Of a stretch of 64,000 nucleotides of DNA, positions 24,401 through 33,738 are shown in pieces. This DNA is from Desulfitobacterium chlororespirans DSM 11544 (lineage in GTDB: Bacteria; Bacillota; Desulfitobacteriia; Desulfitobacteriales; Desulfitobacteriaceae): assembly GCF_900143285.1 (NCBI RefSeq), contig NZ_FRDN01000016.1, positions 1 through 64,000 on the forward strand, given 5' to 3'. Numbering within the stretch: the first letter of the stretch is position 1; each line of letters opens with the position of its first letter. The notes beneath the pieces were generated by a model. That model was not told the origin of the DNA. It saw only the letters and a program-made list of their open reading frames with translations, and searched no databases. Both the position numbers and the translations under genes were made by a program.

Positions 24401-26140
24401 ATGGCTGGATTAACCGGAATCGTGATGATGGTGCAGCTGGTCTTTGCAGTGATCATCGGTTTATATTTTTGGGGATTGCTCAAATCCCAACAAGGGAACA
24501 AGGTCTCCATTGAACGGGAGTCCAAGAAGGAGCTGGAGAAGCTGGAGAAGATGCGCAAGATTGCTCTGACCACTCCTTTGGCGGAAAAGACCCGGCCCAC
24601 TCATTTTGAAGAGATTGTGGGCCAGCTCGAGGGAATTAAGGCTCTTCGGGCCGCTCTCTGCGGACCGAATCCCCAGCATGTCCTGATCTATGGGCCTCCG
24701 GGTGTGGGCAAGACGGCAGCAGCCCGTCTGGTTCTTGAGGAAGCAAGGAAAAACCCGATGTCGCCTTTTAAGGAAGACGCCAAGTTTATCGAAATCGATG
24801 GAGCTACCGCCCGTTTTGATGAGCGGGGAATCGCTGATCCCTTGATTGGTTCGGTTCATGACCCCATTTATCAAGGGGCAGGTGCGATGGGCATGGCGGG
24901 AATTCCCCAGCCCAAAGCCGGAGCTGTGACCAAGGCTCACGGCGGTGTGCTTTTTATCGATGAAATCGGGGAGCTGCATCCGATTCAAATCAACAAACTG
25001 CTTAAGGTGCTGGAGGATCGGAAGGTCATTTTGGAAAGTGCTTATTACAGCTCAGAGGATACGAATATCCCGGTCCATATTCATGATATTTTTCAAAACG
25101 GACTGCCGGCTGATTTCCGCATGGTGGGAGCGACGACACGGAGTCCTGAGGAGATTCCTCCTGCCATACGTTCCCGGTGTATGGAGGTGTTCTTTCGTTC
25201 TTTGCTGCCTGAAGAGATTGCTCAGATTGCCCGGGGGGCAGCGGCAAAAATGGAAACACCGATTACTCCCAGCGCTTTGAATGTGGCGAAGCAGTATGCC
25301 ACCAATGGGCGGGAGGCGGTGAACATCGTTCAATTGGCAGCGGGTGTGGCTCAGACGGAAAAGAAATTGGAGATTAATGCCGCTACGGTGGAGTGGGTCG
25401 TGACTTCCGGACAATATGCACCCAGGCCGGAACGCAAAGTCCCCTTGGTGGCGGAAGTTGGCTTGGTCAACGGTCTGGCCGTTTATGGTCCCAATATGGG
25501 AATGCTGATCGAGCTGGAGGTTACAGCCCATCCCGTTGCTATTGGCACCGGAGAGCTTCTGGTTACGGGAATCGTTGAAGAAGAGGAACAAGGGAGCAGC
25601 TTCAGGAAGACACGTCGTAAAAGCATGGCCAAAAGCTCTGTGGAAAATGTGCTCACCGTCATCCGGCGGCAATTAGGCATACATCCCCATAACTATGATA
25701 TCCATGTCAATTTCCCGGGAGGAGTGCCTATCGACGGACCTTCCGCAGGGATCGCCATTGCCATAGCCGTGATATCCGCTATCCGTAAAGAAAGGGTGGA
25801 TAATTATTTGGCCATGACCGGTGAGTTATCCATTCGGGGCGGTGTAAAGCCGGTAGGCGGAATCGCGGCCAAGATTGAAGCGGCTCATCAGGCGGGATGC
25901 CGCAGAGTATTTATTCCCAAGGAAAATTGGCAGGAGCGTTTCAAGAGCTTTGCCGAAGGATTTGAAGTCATTCCTGTGGAGACCCTAAATGAAGTGCTGG
26001 CCAGTGCTCTTTTAGGTGAGCAAAGCAGCGAAAAAACCGAGAAGCACCCTGCACTCGATGAGATTTTGTCCCGTCTGGAGCTTAATCCCAAAACTCCTTC
26101 CGGTACAGTTAATTTGCCTGACCAAGGGCACTCATGCTAG
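24401..26140 (+). CDS. lonB: LonB-type membrane-anchored ATP-dependent protease
   Basis: This 579-residue protease has an N-terminal transmembrane helix (about residues 5-27), an AAA+ module with Walker A G-P-P-G-V-G-K-T and Walker B L-F-I-D-E-I-G, and a C-terminal Lon protease domain with catalytic Ser in D-G-P-S-A-G-I and a downstream Lys. In Bacillus, LonB is sporulation-associated and forespore-expressed. ATG 24401 has an AGGAGG site. It precedes lonA as in other endospore formers; here the trp operon lies between it and clpX. Confidence 0.93.
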   Translation: MAGLTGIVMMVQLVFAVIIGLYFWGLLKSQQGNKVSIERESKKELEKLEKMRKIALTTPLAEKTRPTHFEEIVGQLEGIKALRAALCGPNPQHVLIYGPPGVGKTAAARLVLEEARKNPMSPFKEDAKFIEIDGATARFDERGIADPLIGSVHDPIYQGAGAMGMAGIPQPKAGAVTKAHGGVLFIDEIGELHPIQINKLLKVLEDRKVILESAYYSSEDTNIPVHIHDIFQNGLPADFRMVGATTRSPEEIPPAIRSRCMEVFFRSLLPEEIAQIARGAAAKMETPITPSALNVAKQYATNGREAVNIVQLAAGVAQTEKKLEINAATVEWVVTSGQYAPRPERKVPLVAEVGLVNGLAVYGPNMGMLIELEVTAHPVAIGTGELLVTGIVEEEEQGSSFRKTRRKSMAKSSVENVLTVIRRQLGIHPHNYDIHVNFPGGVPIDGPSAGIAIAIAVISAIRKERVDNYLAMTGELSIRGGVKPVGGIAAKIEAAHQAGCRRVFIPKENWQERFKSFAEGFEVIPVETLNEVLASALLGEQSSEKTEKHPALDEILSRLELNPKTPSGTVNLPDQGHSC

Positions 26141-26160
26141 AATAGTTCTAACGGAGAATG

Positions 26161-26186
26161 GCACACTAATAACAGTGTGCTTTTTT
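26161..26186 (+). terminator. Terminator of lonB
   Basis: GCACACT (26161-26167) pairs with AGTGTGC (26174-26180), followed by six T residues. Confidence 0.85.
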
Positions 26187-26246
26187 CATGTAAGGCAACA
26201 GGTGCGAAAGCAGTGCTTTCGGGGTTTTCTTTAGGGAGGGAATTGC

Positions 26247-28661
26247 ATGAGCAAAGAGAGAGAATTACCATTGCTCCCTTTGAGAGGGATTTTAGTCTTT
26301 CCATATATGGTTATTCATTTGGATGTGGGCCGAGAGCGGTCTATGGCTGCCATTGAGCAGGCCATGATGGATGAGCGGCTCATTTTGCTGTCTGCTCAGA
26401 AAGAGACAGAGATTGATTCGCCTGACCCCGATGATATCCACACCATCGGTACTTTAGCAGAGATCAAACAGCTCCTGAAGCTGCCTGGGGGAACCATGCG
26501 CGTCCTTGTGGAAGGGAAGAGCCGGGGGAAAATTCTTGAATTCATAACGGATGAACCTTATTTTAAAGTTCGGGTCGAAGAAGCTGAAGAGGGAGTCAAA
26601 GAGATCACCCCGGAAATCGATGCCCTGACCCATGGGGTAGTCCACCAGTTTGAAGAGTATGCTAAGCTCAGTAAAAAGGTTCCCCAGGAAACCCTGGGAA
26701 CAGTTCTGGGGGTTCATGATCCCGGACGCATGGCAGATATTGTGGCCAGCCACTTGAATCTTAAGCTGGGGGATAAACAGGCTATTCTGGAGTCTCTGGA
26801 AGTTGCCCAACGGCTGGAGCGCCTGACGGAAATCATCATGCGGGAAAATGAGATTCTGGAGCTGGAGCGCCGCATTGGTCTGCGGGTGCGCAAGCAGATG
26901 GAAAAAACTCAGAAGGAGTACTATCTCCGGGAGCAGATGAAAGCCATTCAGAAGGAATTGGGTGATAAGGACGAAAAGCAGGCCGAAGTTGAGGAATATC
27001 GGGAAAAGGTCGCTCAGGCTAAGCTTCCGCAAGAAGTGGAAGAGCGGGCTTTAAAGGAAATCGATCGGTTGGAAAAAATGCCCCAGGCTTCCTCAGAAGG
27101 AACGGTAGTGCGTACTTATCTGGATTGGATTCTGGCTCTTCCCTGGACGGCCATGAGCAAGGATAAAACAGATATTAAACGGGCGGAAAAAATTCTGAAT
27201 GATGACCATTATGGCTTGGAAAAGATCAAGGAGCGAATTCTCGAGTTCCTAGCGATTCGCAAGCTGACACCCAAGATGAAAAGCCCGATTATTTGTTTTG
27301 TGGGACCGCCGGGAGTAGGGAAAACCTCTCTGGCCAAATCTGTGGCCCGTGCTTTGGAACGGAAATTTGTGCGTATGTCTTTGGGCGGTGTCCGGGATGA
27401 AGCAGAGATCCGGGGACATCGGCGGACTTACATCGGTGCTCTTCCCGGGCGAATTATTCAGGGAATGAGAACGGCGGGGACCGCCAATCCGGTCTTTTTG
27501 CTGGATGAAATCGATAAGATGGCCTCGGATTTCCGTGGGGACCCGGCGGCAGCCTTGCTGGAGGTTCTGGACCCTGAGCAGAATTTCAGTTTTTCCGATC
27601 ATTATTTGGATTTGCCCTATGATTTATCCCACACCCTGTTTATCATGACGGCTAATTCTCTGTACAGCATTCCCCGGCCTCTTTTGGACCGGATGGAGGT
27701 TATCTCTTTGAGCGGTTATACGGAGGATGAGAAGGTCAATATCGCCAAACGATATCTCGTACCTAAGCAGATGAAAGCCCATGGCTTAAAAGCCAGCCAG
27801 CTTGAGATTGATGACAAGGTTATTTTGAAGCTTGTTCAAGGCTATACACGGGAATCGGGAGTGCGTAATCTGGAGCGTCAGATCGCCAATTTGTGCCGTA
27901 AAGTAGCGACCCGAGTCGTGAAAAAGGAATGGAAGACGGCGGAGCTGAAGCCGGAGATGCTGGAAGACTTTCTGGGTTCCCCCCGCTATCAGTTCGAAAA
28001 GGCAAGAATTAAACCGGAGATCGGTGCTGCCACAGGGCTGGCTTATACGGAAGTGGGCGGGGATGTCTTAACCATCGAGGTGATTCCTCTGCCTGGCAAA
28101 GGTCAACTGACCTTAACCGGTAAGCTGGGAGATGTGATGAAGGAATCGGCTTATGCGGGCCGGACGTTTGTCCGCTCCCATTCCCGGGAACTGGGCATTC
28201 CGGATGATTTCTATGAAAAGACTGATCTTCATATTCACGTTCCTGAAGGGGCGATTCCTAAGGATGGTCCTTCCGCAGGAATCACCATGGCCACAGCTAT
28301 GGCTTCGGCTTTAGCCAAACGGGCGGTGCCTTCGGATCTGGCTATGACCGGTGAGATCACGCTGAGGGGCAATGTTCTGCCCATTGGCGGAGTGAAGGAA
28401 AAAGTTCTCGCTGCTCACCGGGCAGGAATCAAGCAGGTTATTTTGCCTGAGCAAAACCGCAAGGACTTGGAAGAAGTCCCGGAAAATGTGCGCAAGGAGC
28501 TGGAGTTCCATTTTGTCAGCCGCATGGAGGAGGTTATCAAAATCGCCCTTCTTCCTGTAGCGGAATCTGAAGAATACTTAGGCTCCATGAACCGCTTCCC
28601 CCTGTTTAGTCAGGGAGATATTCCTCCCGAGCCCACTCCTGAGGACCGCCCCATCTCCTGA
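26247..28661 (+). CDS. lon: ATP-dependent Lon protease
   Basis: This 804-residue LonA has the N-terminal substrate-binding domain ([13 protein letters not shown] start), a coiled middle region, Walker [11 protein letters not shown], Walker [10 protein letters not shown], and the protease domain with D-G-P-S-A-G-I and G-G-V-K-E-K. It degrades damaged and regulatory proteins in the cytosol. ATG 26247 follows AGGGAGG. It lies after the lonB terminator, so it has its own promoter. Confidence 0.97.
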   Translation: MSKERELPLLPLRGILVFPYMVIHLDVGRERSMAAIEQAMMDERLILLSAQKETEIDSPDPDDIHTIGTLAEIKQLLKLPGGTMRVLVEGKSRGKILEFITDEPYFKVRVEEAEEGVKEITPEIDALTHGVVHQFEEYAKLSKKVPQETLGTVLGVHDPGRMADIVASHLNLKLGDKQAILESLEVAQRLERLTEIIMRENEILELERRIGLRVRKQMEKTQKEYYLREQMKAIQKELGDKDEKQAEVEEYREKVAQAKLPQEVEERALKEIDRLEKMPQASSEGTVVRTYLDWILALPWTAMSKDKTDIKRAEKILNDDHYGLEKIKERILEFLAIRKLTPKMKSPIICFVGPPGVGKTSLAKSVARALERKFVRMSLGGVRDEAEIRGHRRTYIGALPGRIIQGMRTAGTANPVFLLDEIDKMASDFRGDPAAALLEVLDPEQNFSFSDHYLDLPYDLSHTLFIMTANSLYSIPRPLLDRMEVISLSGYTEDEKVNIAKRYLVPKQMKAHGLKASQLEIDDKVILKLVQGYTRESGVRNLERQIANLCRKVATRVVKKEWKTAELKPEMLEDFLGSPRYQFEKARIKPEIGAATGLAYTEVGGDVLTIEVIPLPGKGQLTLTGKLGDVMKESAYAGRTFVRSHSRELGIPDDFYEKTDLHIHVPEGAIPKDGPSAGITMATAMASALAKRAVPSDLAMTGEITLRGNVLPIGGVKEKVLAAHRAGIKQVILPEQNRKDLEEVPENVRKELEFHFVSRMEEVIKIALLPVAESEEYLGSMNRFPLFSQGDIPPEPTPEDRPIS

Positions 28662-28692
28662 ATCATGGGTGAATCATGGGTGAATCATGGGG
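28660..28692 (+). repeat. Three tandem copies of GAATCATGGGT
   Basis: An 11-bp unit is repeated three times, starting within the last codons of lon. It probably arose by slippage. Confidence 0.6.
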
Positions 28693-28786
28693 ACAGGTAC
28701 CGTGATGCAGGGATCTTTGTTTGCTCCAAGGTGACAAAGATCAGTTGCTAAGGATCAAGTGATATAGATGATATGAAAAAATGGGG

Positions 28787-28814
28787 TGAGACAAGGGAAT
28801 GAGCCCTTGTCTCA
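28787..28814 (+). terminator. Hairpin after lon
   Basis: TGAGACAAGGG (28787-28797) pairs perfectly with CCCTTGTCTCA (28804-28814), followed by only three T residues. Confidence 0.6.
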
Positions 28815-28892
28815 TTTCCTGGATAGTGTTGTGTGTGAATATAAAGCGGGAGCAAGTGAGCCATTTTCTTGGTCCCGGAAGGGGTATGTTGT

Positions 28893-29525
28893 GTGATTAC
28901 GATTCGGAAGGCAGAATTTGTGACGTCTGCTGTGAATATTAAAGGGTACCCGGAGTTAACCGGACCTGAAATTGCGTTGGCGGGCCGTTCTAATGTGGGA
29001 AAATCTTCATTGATTAATAAATTTATCAACAGAAGGAATCTTGCCCGTACAGGGAATACCCCGGGCAAGACCCAAATGCTTAATTTTTACCGCATCAATG
29101 ATCAGTGGTCTTTTGTGGATTTGCCGGGGTACGGGTATGCTAAGGTCTCCAAAGAGATTAAAGCCAATTGGGGCAAGATGATGGAGGAGTATTTCTCCCA
29201 ACGGGAAAATCTGCGGGCAGTGATTCAAGTGGTGGATATCCGCCATGTGCCCAGCGTTGAGGATCAGGAAATGCATGCCTTTTTACGGAATCGGGGTATT
29301 CCGGTTCTAGTGGTGGCCACCAAAGCGGACAAAATTTCCAAAGGACAATGGGGAAAGCATTTAAGTCAAATAGCTAAAGCCTTGCATATTCCTGATTGGC
29401 ATATCATTATTACCTATTCTGCCGAGACAGGACTGGGAGTGCCTGAACTCCACGAAGCTGTCGAAGAAATCCTGTCTATGGATAATGGCACAGAAGAGTG
29501 TGACGAGGCGGAAGACCAGCAATAA
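28893..29525 (+). CDS. engB: Ribosome biogenesis GTPase EngB (YsxC/YihA)
   Basis: This 210-residue GTPase has G1 G-R-S-N-V-G-K-S-S, G2/G3 with D-L-P-G-Y-G-Y-A, and G4 T-K-A-D-K. It assists maturation of the large ribosomal subunit and is essential in many bacteria. GTG 28893 is chosen over an in-frame TTG at 28869 because GAAGGGG lies before it and the resulting N-terminus (I-T-I-R-K-A-E-F) matches the family. The lonA-engB order is common in Firmicutes. Confidence 0.95.
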   Translation: MITIRKAEFVTSAVNIKGYPELTGPEIALAGRSNVGKSSLINKFINRRNLARTGNTPGKTQMLNFYRINDQWSFVDLPGYGYAKVSKEIKANWGKMMEEYFSQRENLRAVIQVVDIRHVPSVEDQEMHAFLRNRGIPVLVVATKADKISKGQWGKHLSQIAKALHIPDWHIIITYSAETGLGVPELHEAVEEILSMDNGTEECDEAEDQQ

Positions 29526-29567
29526 GATAGCTAAATGTTTTAGAACAGACAAGAGTTTTCGATAATG

Positions 29568-29654
29568 AAAAGGCTTCCCTCCGAATATACATTATTGGGA
29601 TCGATTGCCCTCCATGGACATCCCAAAAGCGTATGTAGGGAGCGGAAGCCTTTT
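29568..29654 (+). promoter_or_regulatory. Three-tier hairpin leader overlapping the start of the antiporter gene
   Basis: Three nested pairings are visible: AAAAGGCTTCC (29568-29578) with GGAAGCCTTTT (29644-29654), TACAT (29588-29592) with ATGTA (29633-29637), and TTGGGAT (29595-29601) with ATCCCAA (29620-29626). The outer arm ends in TTTT and covers the best ribosome-binding site and a TTG start. It could be a terminator-like or RBS-masking switch; no known class is recognised. Confidence 0.55.
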
Positions 29655-30651
29655 GAGTGATTTAGTCATGCTATTAATCGGTCTGGGGATTATCTTAATG
29701 TCGGCCGAAGTGTTTACCAATGGTGTGGAGTGGCTGGGGAAGCATCTCCATCTTGGTGCAGGAGCAGTAGGAAGCGTGCTGGCTGCTGTGGGGACGGCTT
29801 TACCGGAGACCATGGTTCCGATCATTGCTTTTTTGGGAATGGGGGGAAAAGAAAATACTGCTGAAGTGGGTATCGGAGCTATTTTAGGCGCTCCTTTTAT
29901 GTTAGTCACTTTGGCCTTTTTTGTTTCTGGTGCGGCCGCGCTTATTTTTAGACGCAATAACAAACCCTTATTTATTAATACAGCGGTTATCAAACGGGAT
30001 CTTTCCTTTTTTCTCTGGGTTTATGGGTTGGCTATCTTAGCCTCGTTCCTGCCCACTCGCGAGCTGAAACTTGCTGTTGCCGCCCTTTTACCTTTACTCT
30101 ATATCATTTATGTCATAAAAACCGTGCGCAACAGCCTTGGAACTGAGGACCACGGCCATTTAGCACCTCTTTACTTCGCCCAACGCAAGTCGGATCCTTC
30201 CCTGATCATTATTTTAATCCAACTGGTGTTTGCCCTTTTAGGGATGGTGGCGGGGGCGCGTGCTTTTGTGGACGCAGTTCAATCGGTTGCCCAGGTTACG
30301 GGAATTTCTGCCCTCGTGTTGTCTTTGATTATTACGCCTGTGGCGACCGAGTTGCCCGAGAAATTTAATAGTGTCATCTGGTTAAGGAAAGGAAAGGACA
30401 CGTTGGCTTTGGGGAATATCACCGGAGCCATGGTGTTTCAAAGCTCCACCATTCCGGCATTGGGTATAGCCTTAACAACCTGGCAGCTGGAACCGTCAGC
30501 TTTATGGAGTGCCATCCTGGCTCTTGGTTCGGGATTGTTTATCTATACTATCCTGCGTCGGCGTGGGATGCTTTGTCCACTCCATCTGATGATGGGTGGC
30601 GGGTTTTATTTGCTGTTTATTATAACTCTTCTCCGCTTGAACTTTCTTTAA
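29653..30651 (+). CDS. Sodium/calcium exchanger-family cation antiporter
   Basis: This membrane protein of about 332 residues has two inverted halves typical of the CaCA superfamily: the first conserved region includes G-T-A-L-P-E-T-M-V-P and the second T-P-V-A-T-E-L-P-E-K-F-N, each with the transport-site Glu. About ten hydrophobic segments are visible. It probably exchanges Ca2+ or another cation for Na+ or H+. The start is uncertain: TTG 29653 has AGGGAG ten bases upstream, while ATG 29614 or TTG 29605 would lie inside the leader hairpin and ATG 29668 lacks a good site. Its 3' end overlaps the convergent next gene by 32 bases. Confidence 0.85.
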   Translation: MSDLVMLLIGLGIILMSAEVFTNGVEWLGKHLHLGAGAVGSVLAAVGTALPETMVPIIAFLGMGGKENTAEVGIGAILGAPFMLVTLAFFVSGAAALIFRRNNKPLFINTAVIKRDLSFFLWVYGLAILASFLPTRELKLAVAALLPLLYIIYVIKTVRNSLGTEDHGHLAPLYFAQRKSDPSLIIILIQLVFALLGMVAGARAFVDAVQSVAQVTGISALVLSLIITPVATELPEKFNSVIWLRKGKDTLALGNITGAMVFQSSTIPALGIALTTWQLEPSALWSAILALGSGLFIYTILRRRGMLCPLHLMMGGGFYLLFIITLLRLNFL

Positions 30652-31309
30652 CAGGAAGGGTTTGTAAAGAACCACACCCGCAAAAACGTGTTTTGGCTTG
30701 GGCCAAACACTGGTAGTGACGTTCTTCGTCAGCGGCTAATTGAAGAAGAATGGTTTGGATTTCAGGTATGGGAATTTTCTGCGCTAAATCTGTGTAATGT
30801 TTTACAGCGGCAGCTTCGTCCTTCATATTGTGGTCGAGAATGACACAGAGCTCTGTGGAGTAATTAAGGTAACGGGAACGCCAGTCGAACCAACGCCCCT
30901 TGCTGAAGGAGCCGTAACGGGGGTCCACCCCTAAAAAGCGAATGCACCAGGCCAGCTGCTCCAGGTGGCGGAGTTCGTCATAGGCAATGGGGCGGAGGAG
31001 CTCATCGAACTCCGGCCGATCCAAAACTACAGCTTGATACAGGTAAGTCGTAACTGCCGAGAGCTCAGAATCCTTGCCGGCATAGACATCGAACAGCCAC
31101 ATCGCATAAGTAAAGTTGGGCTCAGGTATTTCTCCGGGTAGTGTATCCTTGAACTCATAGGTAGGGAGGAGAAGGATTTGTCCGGGATAGATGCGATCAG
31201 GATGCTTTAGATGGTTGAGGTTGATGATGTCGGACATTTCGATTTTATAGGCATTGGCGATTTTATAAATACTATCCCCAGGTTGTACAACATAACGGGT
31301 ATAGTCCAT
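30620..31309 (-). CDS. LysM domain fused to a ferritin-like di-metal domain
   Basis: This 229-residue protein has an N-terminal LysM domain (about 5-50, Y-V-V-Q-P-G-D-S-I-Y-K-I-A) that normally binds peptidoglycan, then a four-helix ferritin-like domain. The latter keeps a full di-metal ligand set: Glu in K-D-S-E-L, E-L-R-H (ExxH), Glu in K-D-E-A-A and E-E-R-H (ExxH). No signal peptide is present, which suggests action in the mother cell, for example on the spore envelope, or on internal peptidoglycan contacts. The C-terminus has C-G-C-G. ATG 31309 has a GGGGGAA site. Function is inferred; a manganese-catalase or spore coat role is possible. Confidence 0.78.
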   Translation of the reverse strand: MDYTRYVVQPGDSIYKIANAYKIEMSDIINLNHLKHPDRIYPGQILLLPTYEFKDTLPGEIPEPNFTYAMWLFDVYAGKDSELSAVTTYLYQAVVLDRPEFDELLRPIAYDELRHLEQLAWCIRFLGVDPRYGSFSKGRWFDWRSRYLNYSTELCVILDHNMKDEAAAVKHYTDLAQKIPIPEIQTILLQLAADEERHYQCLAQAKTRFCGCGSLQTLPVKESSSGEEL

Positions 31310-31475
31310 GGAGATTCCCCCTTTCTGCTAATTACTATATTCTTAAGGGGGATGAGATGGGAGAAAAAGTTAATGACAAAAAGCAGCATTAAATGCGCTG
31401 GATGGTATATTCAGGTATAAAGAGGACAGGTCCATCATAGGATGAAGTAAAGGAAGGGAAAGGAGCGATAGGCTC

Positions 31476-32171
31476 ATGGGTGATTCAATTCTTAAAGGAA
31501 TCAGCGCCGCTCTGGTTGTGACCGTCGTAACTTTACTTGCGGGGTTGATTTGGACAGCCCTGGAGATGGGTGGATTATCTACCGCAACTTTGGTGGACAT
31601 TGGGTTAATAGCAAGCTGTATAGCTGCAGGATATGTGACAGGAAGAGCAAGCGGGCAATGGATCCTGGGCGGAGTGTCTGGTTTAGGGTATGTCTTGCTT
31701 TGCGTGGTTCTGGTGGCGCTTTTTTTGGAGCTGAGGGCTTGGGGAGTTATTCAGGTACTGGCTGAAGGAGGACTGCTCGGTATCCTTTCCGGTGCCTTTG
31801 GAGCAGGCAGTGGCGGGAAAACCTCCCGATCGGCTGCTTGGCGTCAACCAAGAGTATCTTCATGGGGGAGTAATTACAGCAGCAGAGGAGTTTACGGCAG
31901 CGGGGAAACTTACTGTGGTGCTTATGACTATTCACGGGCTTATGAAGATGAGGATGATCATGGGAATGATTGGGACGATTTGCTTGAAGAAGATTGGGAA
32001 GAGGAGCAGCAGTGGAATGGGAGCAAAAAACTTTCCAGTCAGCGAGGATTGAGTTTTAACAGGCAAGCCGGTTCAGCGGATGAAGATGAGTGGGAAGATT
32101 GGCAGCGGGGAGAAAGAAACAAAGCCTCTGCCAATTATCGTAAAGCATGGTGGGAAGAAGAGGTTCTTTAG
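31476..32171 (+). CDS. TIGR04086-like small membrane protein with acidic tail
   Basis: This 231-residue protein has four hydrophobic helices in the first 115 residues with glycine-rich faces, resembling the TIGR04086/YrzE membrane family, then a soluble tail. The tail is first Ser/Gly/Tyr-rich, then very acidic and Trp-rich (D-E-D-D-H-G-N-D-W-D-D-L-L-E-E-D-W-E-E). No enzymatic motif is visible. GGAGCG-type sequence precedes ATG 31476. The function is unknown. Confidence 0.65.
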   Translation: MGDSILKGISAALVVTVVTLLAGLIWTALEMGGLSTATLVDIGLIASCIAAGYVTGRASGQWILGGVSGLGYVLLCVVLVALFLELRAWGVIQVLAEGGLLGILSGAFGAGSGGKTSRSAAWRQPRVSSWGSNYSSRGVYGSGETYCGAYDYSRAYEDEDDHGNDWDDLLEEDWEEEQQWNGSKKLSSQRGLSFNRQAGSADEDEWEDWQRGERNKASANYRKAWWEEEVL

Positions 32172-32269
32172 TATAGAATCCGGCAAGGGTAATAAACTAT
32201 AGACTATGAGAAGCTATGCTTAAAGATATTCCTGGTGATGAATATCGGCATGAGTAGAGGAATGGTCTT

Positions 32270-33670
32270 GTGGAAAATACCCTTTTCATTTTCATCTTTG
32301 GAGTAGCGGTCAGTTTTGCAGGCTGGTTGCTTTTGGGATTTGTTTTTTTCTTCTTAGGAAAACGTTTTTTTCGGACAGGTGTGCAGCGAATATTCAATCT
32401 TGTTGTCAGGCGTTTGCTGGAAGACAATTATTCGGAGAATCTTATGGAGCTCTGGAGTGCGACCAGGAGGACATCTGTTCAAACTATCGTAGAAATCGCT
32501 CTAAGAGCAGAGAAGGGAAAGTTGATCGGCCGTCCTTTGGGAAGCCCCAAACCCTATCATAACTTTGACAATCTGATGTTTGTACCCGCTCAGTTGGTCA
32601 GATTGCCTGTGGAAAGGGAGGTTCCCGTCGATGTGTCAGCCACTCTGGGACCCAGGGCGGAAAAACCTATGCAGTTGTCTATCCCCTTGCTGATTGGGGG
32701 AATGGGTTATGGTGTTGCCTTAAGTGAAAAGGCCAAAGTTGCCCTGGCTAAAGCGGCTAAGCAAGTAGGCACAGCCACTAATTCCGGTGAAGGCCCCTTT
32801 CTTGCTGAGGAGAGAAACGCCGCGGGAAAATTCATCTGGCAGGTAAGCCGCTATGACTATGGCAGAAACCCACAAGGGATAGCTGAAGCAGATATGCTCG
32901 AGGTGCAAATGGGTCAAGGTTCACGACTGGGAGCGCATGTCTTATATCCTCAGGAAATCAAGGGAAAAGCTCAGAAGCTGATGGGAATTTCACCGATTGT
33001 TCCCTTAAAGGGTTATGCTAAACTGCCCGGAATTAACTCCCCGTTGGATTGGCCGCGTTATGTTGAAGAATTGCGCCAGGAGGCCGGCGGTAAACCCATT
33101 GGTATCAAAATTATGGGGGGAGGAAGATTAGAGGCTGATCTGGCTGTAGCTGTCGAGGCCGGCTTTGATGTGATTTGCATTGGGGGCGCTCAGGGGGGGA
33201 CAGCGGCCTCTTCGCCTACGATCAGCGATGATTTTGGCATCCCCAGCCTTTACAATCTTGTCCGGGCCCAACGCTATCTTATCGAGCAAGGGGTAAGACA
33301 CGAGGTCAGTCTTATTGCTTCAGGAGGATATGATACTCCAGGTAAATGCCTGAAGGCGATTGCTCTGGGTGCTGATGCGGTCAACTTAGGCACTGTTCCC
33401 TTATTTGCCTTGGTGCATAAGCAAATCGGCAAAGTTATGCCTTGGGAGCCATTGACACAGCTTGTTTATTATAACTCCAAATATAAAGAGCGCTTGGACG
33501 TGGAGTTAGCCGCTCAAAATGTAGCTAATGTTCTGCAATCGTTTATGCTTGAGATGGAAGAAGGAATCCGGGCTCTGGGTAAGAAATCGATACACGATCT
33601 TGGACCTAATGATCTGGTGGCATTGGATGATTGGACGGCGGAGCTTACCGGAGTTCCCAGAGCGTGGTGA
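32270..33670 (+). CDS. FMN-binding glutamate synthase-like protein with N-terminal membrane anchor
   Basis: This 466-residue protein has one transmembrane helix (about residues 5-28) followed by a TIM barrel like the FMN domain of glutamate synthase large subunit (P-L-L-I-G-G-M-G-Y-G, I-K-I-M-G-G-G-R-L, G-G-A-Q-G-G-T-A-A-S-S-P). The glutaminase and GXGXG domains are absent and the usual three-cysteine iron-sulfur motif is not seen. Such stand-alone proteins are annotated as glutamate synthase-related, but true activity is not established. GTG 32270 has an AGAGG site. A stable hairpin follows the stop. Confidence 0.8.
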   Translation: MENTLFIFIFGVAVSFAGWLLLGFVFFFLGKRFFRTGVQRIFNLVVRRLLEDNYSENLMELWSATRRTSVQTIVEIALRAEKGKLIGRPLGSPKPYHNFDNLMFVPAQLVRLPVEREVPVDVSATLGPRAEKPMQLSIPLLIGGMGYGVALSEKAKVALAKAAKQVGTATNSGEGPFLAEERNAAGKFIWQVSRYDYGRNPQGIAEADMLEVQMGQGSRLGAHVLYPQEIKGKAQKLMGISPIVPLKGYAKLPGINSPLDWPRYVEELRQEAGGKPIGIKIMGGGRLEADLAVAVEAGFDVICIGGAQGGTAASSPTISDDFGIPSLYNLVRAQRYLIEQGVRHEVSLIASGGYDTPGKCLKAIALGADAVNLGTVPLFALVHKQIGKVMPWEPLTQLVYYNSKYKERLDVELAAQNVANVLQSFMLEMEEGIRALGKKSIHDLGPNDLVALDDWTAELTGVPRAW

Positions 33671-33684
33671 GAGAATAAAGAAAA

Positions 33685-33715
33685 CTGAGGCAAGGGAACA
33701 GATCCCTTGCCTCAG
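33685..33715. terminator. Bidirectional hairpin between convergent genes
   Basis: CTGAGGCAAGGG (33685-33696) pairs perfectly with CCCTTGCCTCAG (33704-33715), loop of seven. It sits between the plus-strand FMN protein and the minus-strand chemoreceptor gene. T-runs are missing. Confidence 0.6.
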
Positions 33716-33738
33716 CTGGCCTTAATGTTGATATGGTG

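Noticed and set aside
28660-28692. Triple 11-bp repeat after lon as a functional element
   Set aside because: Short, overlapping the stop codon and without symmetry; most likely slippage.
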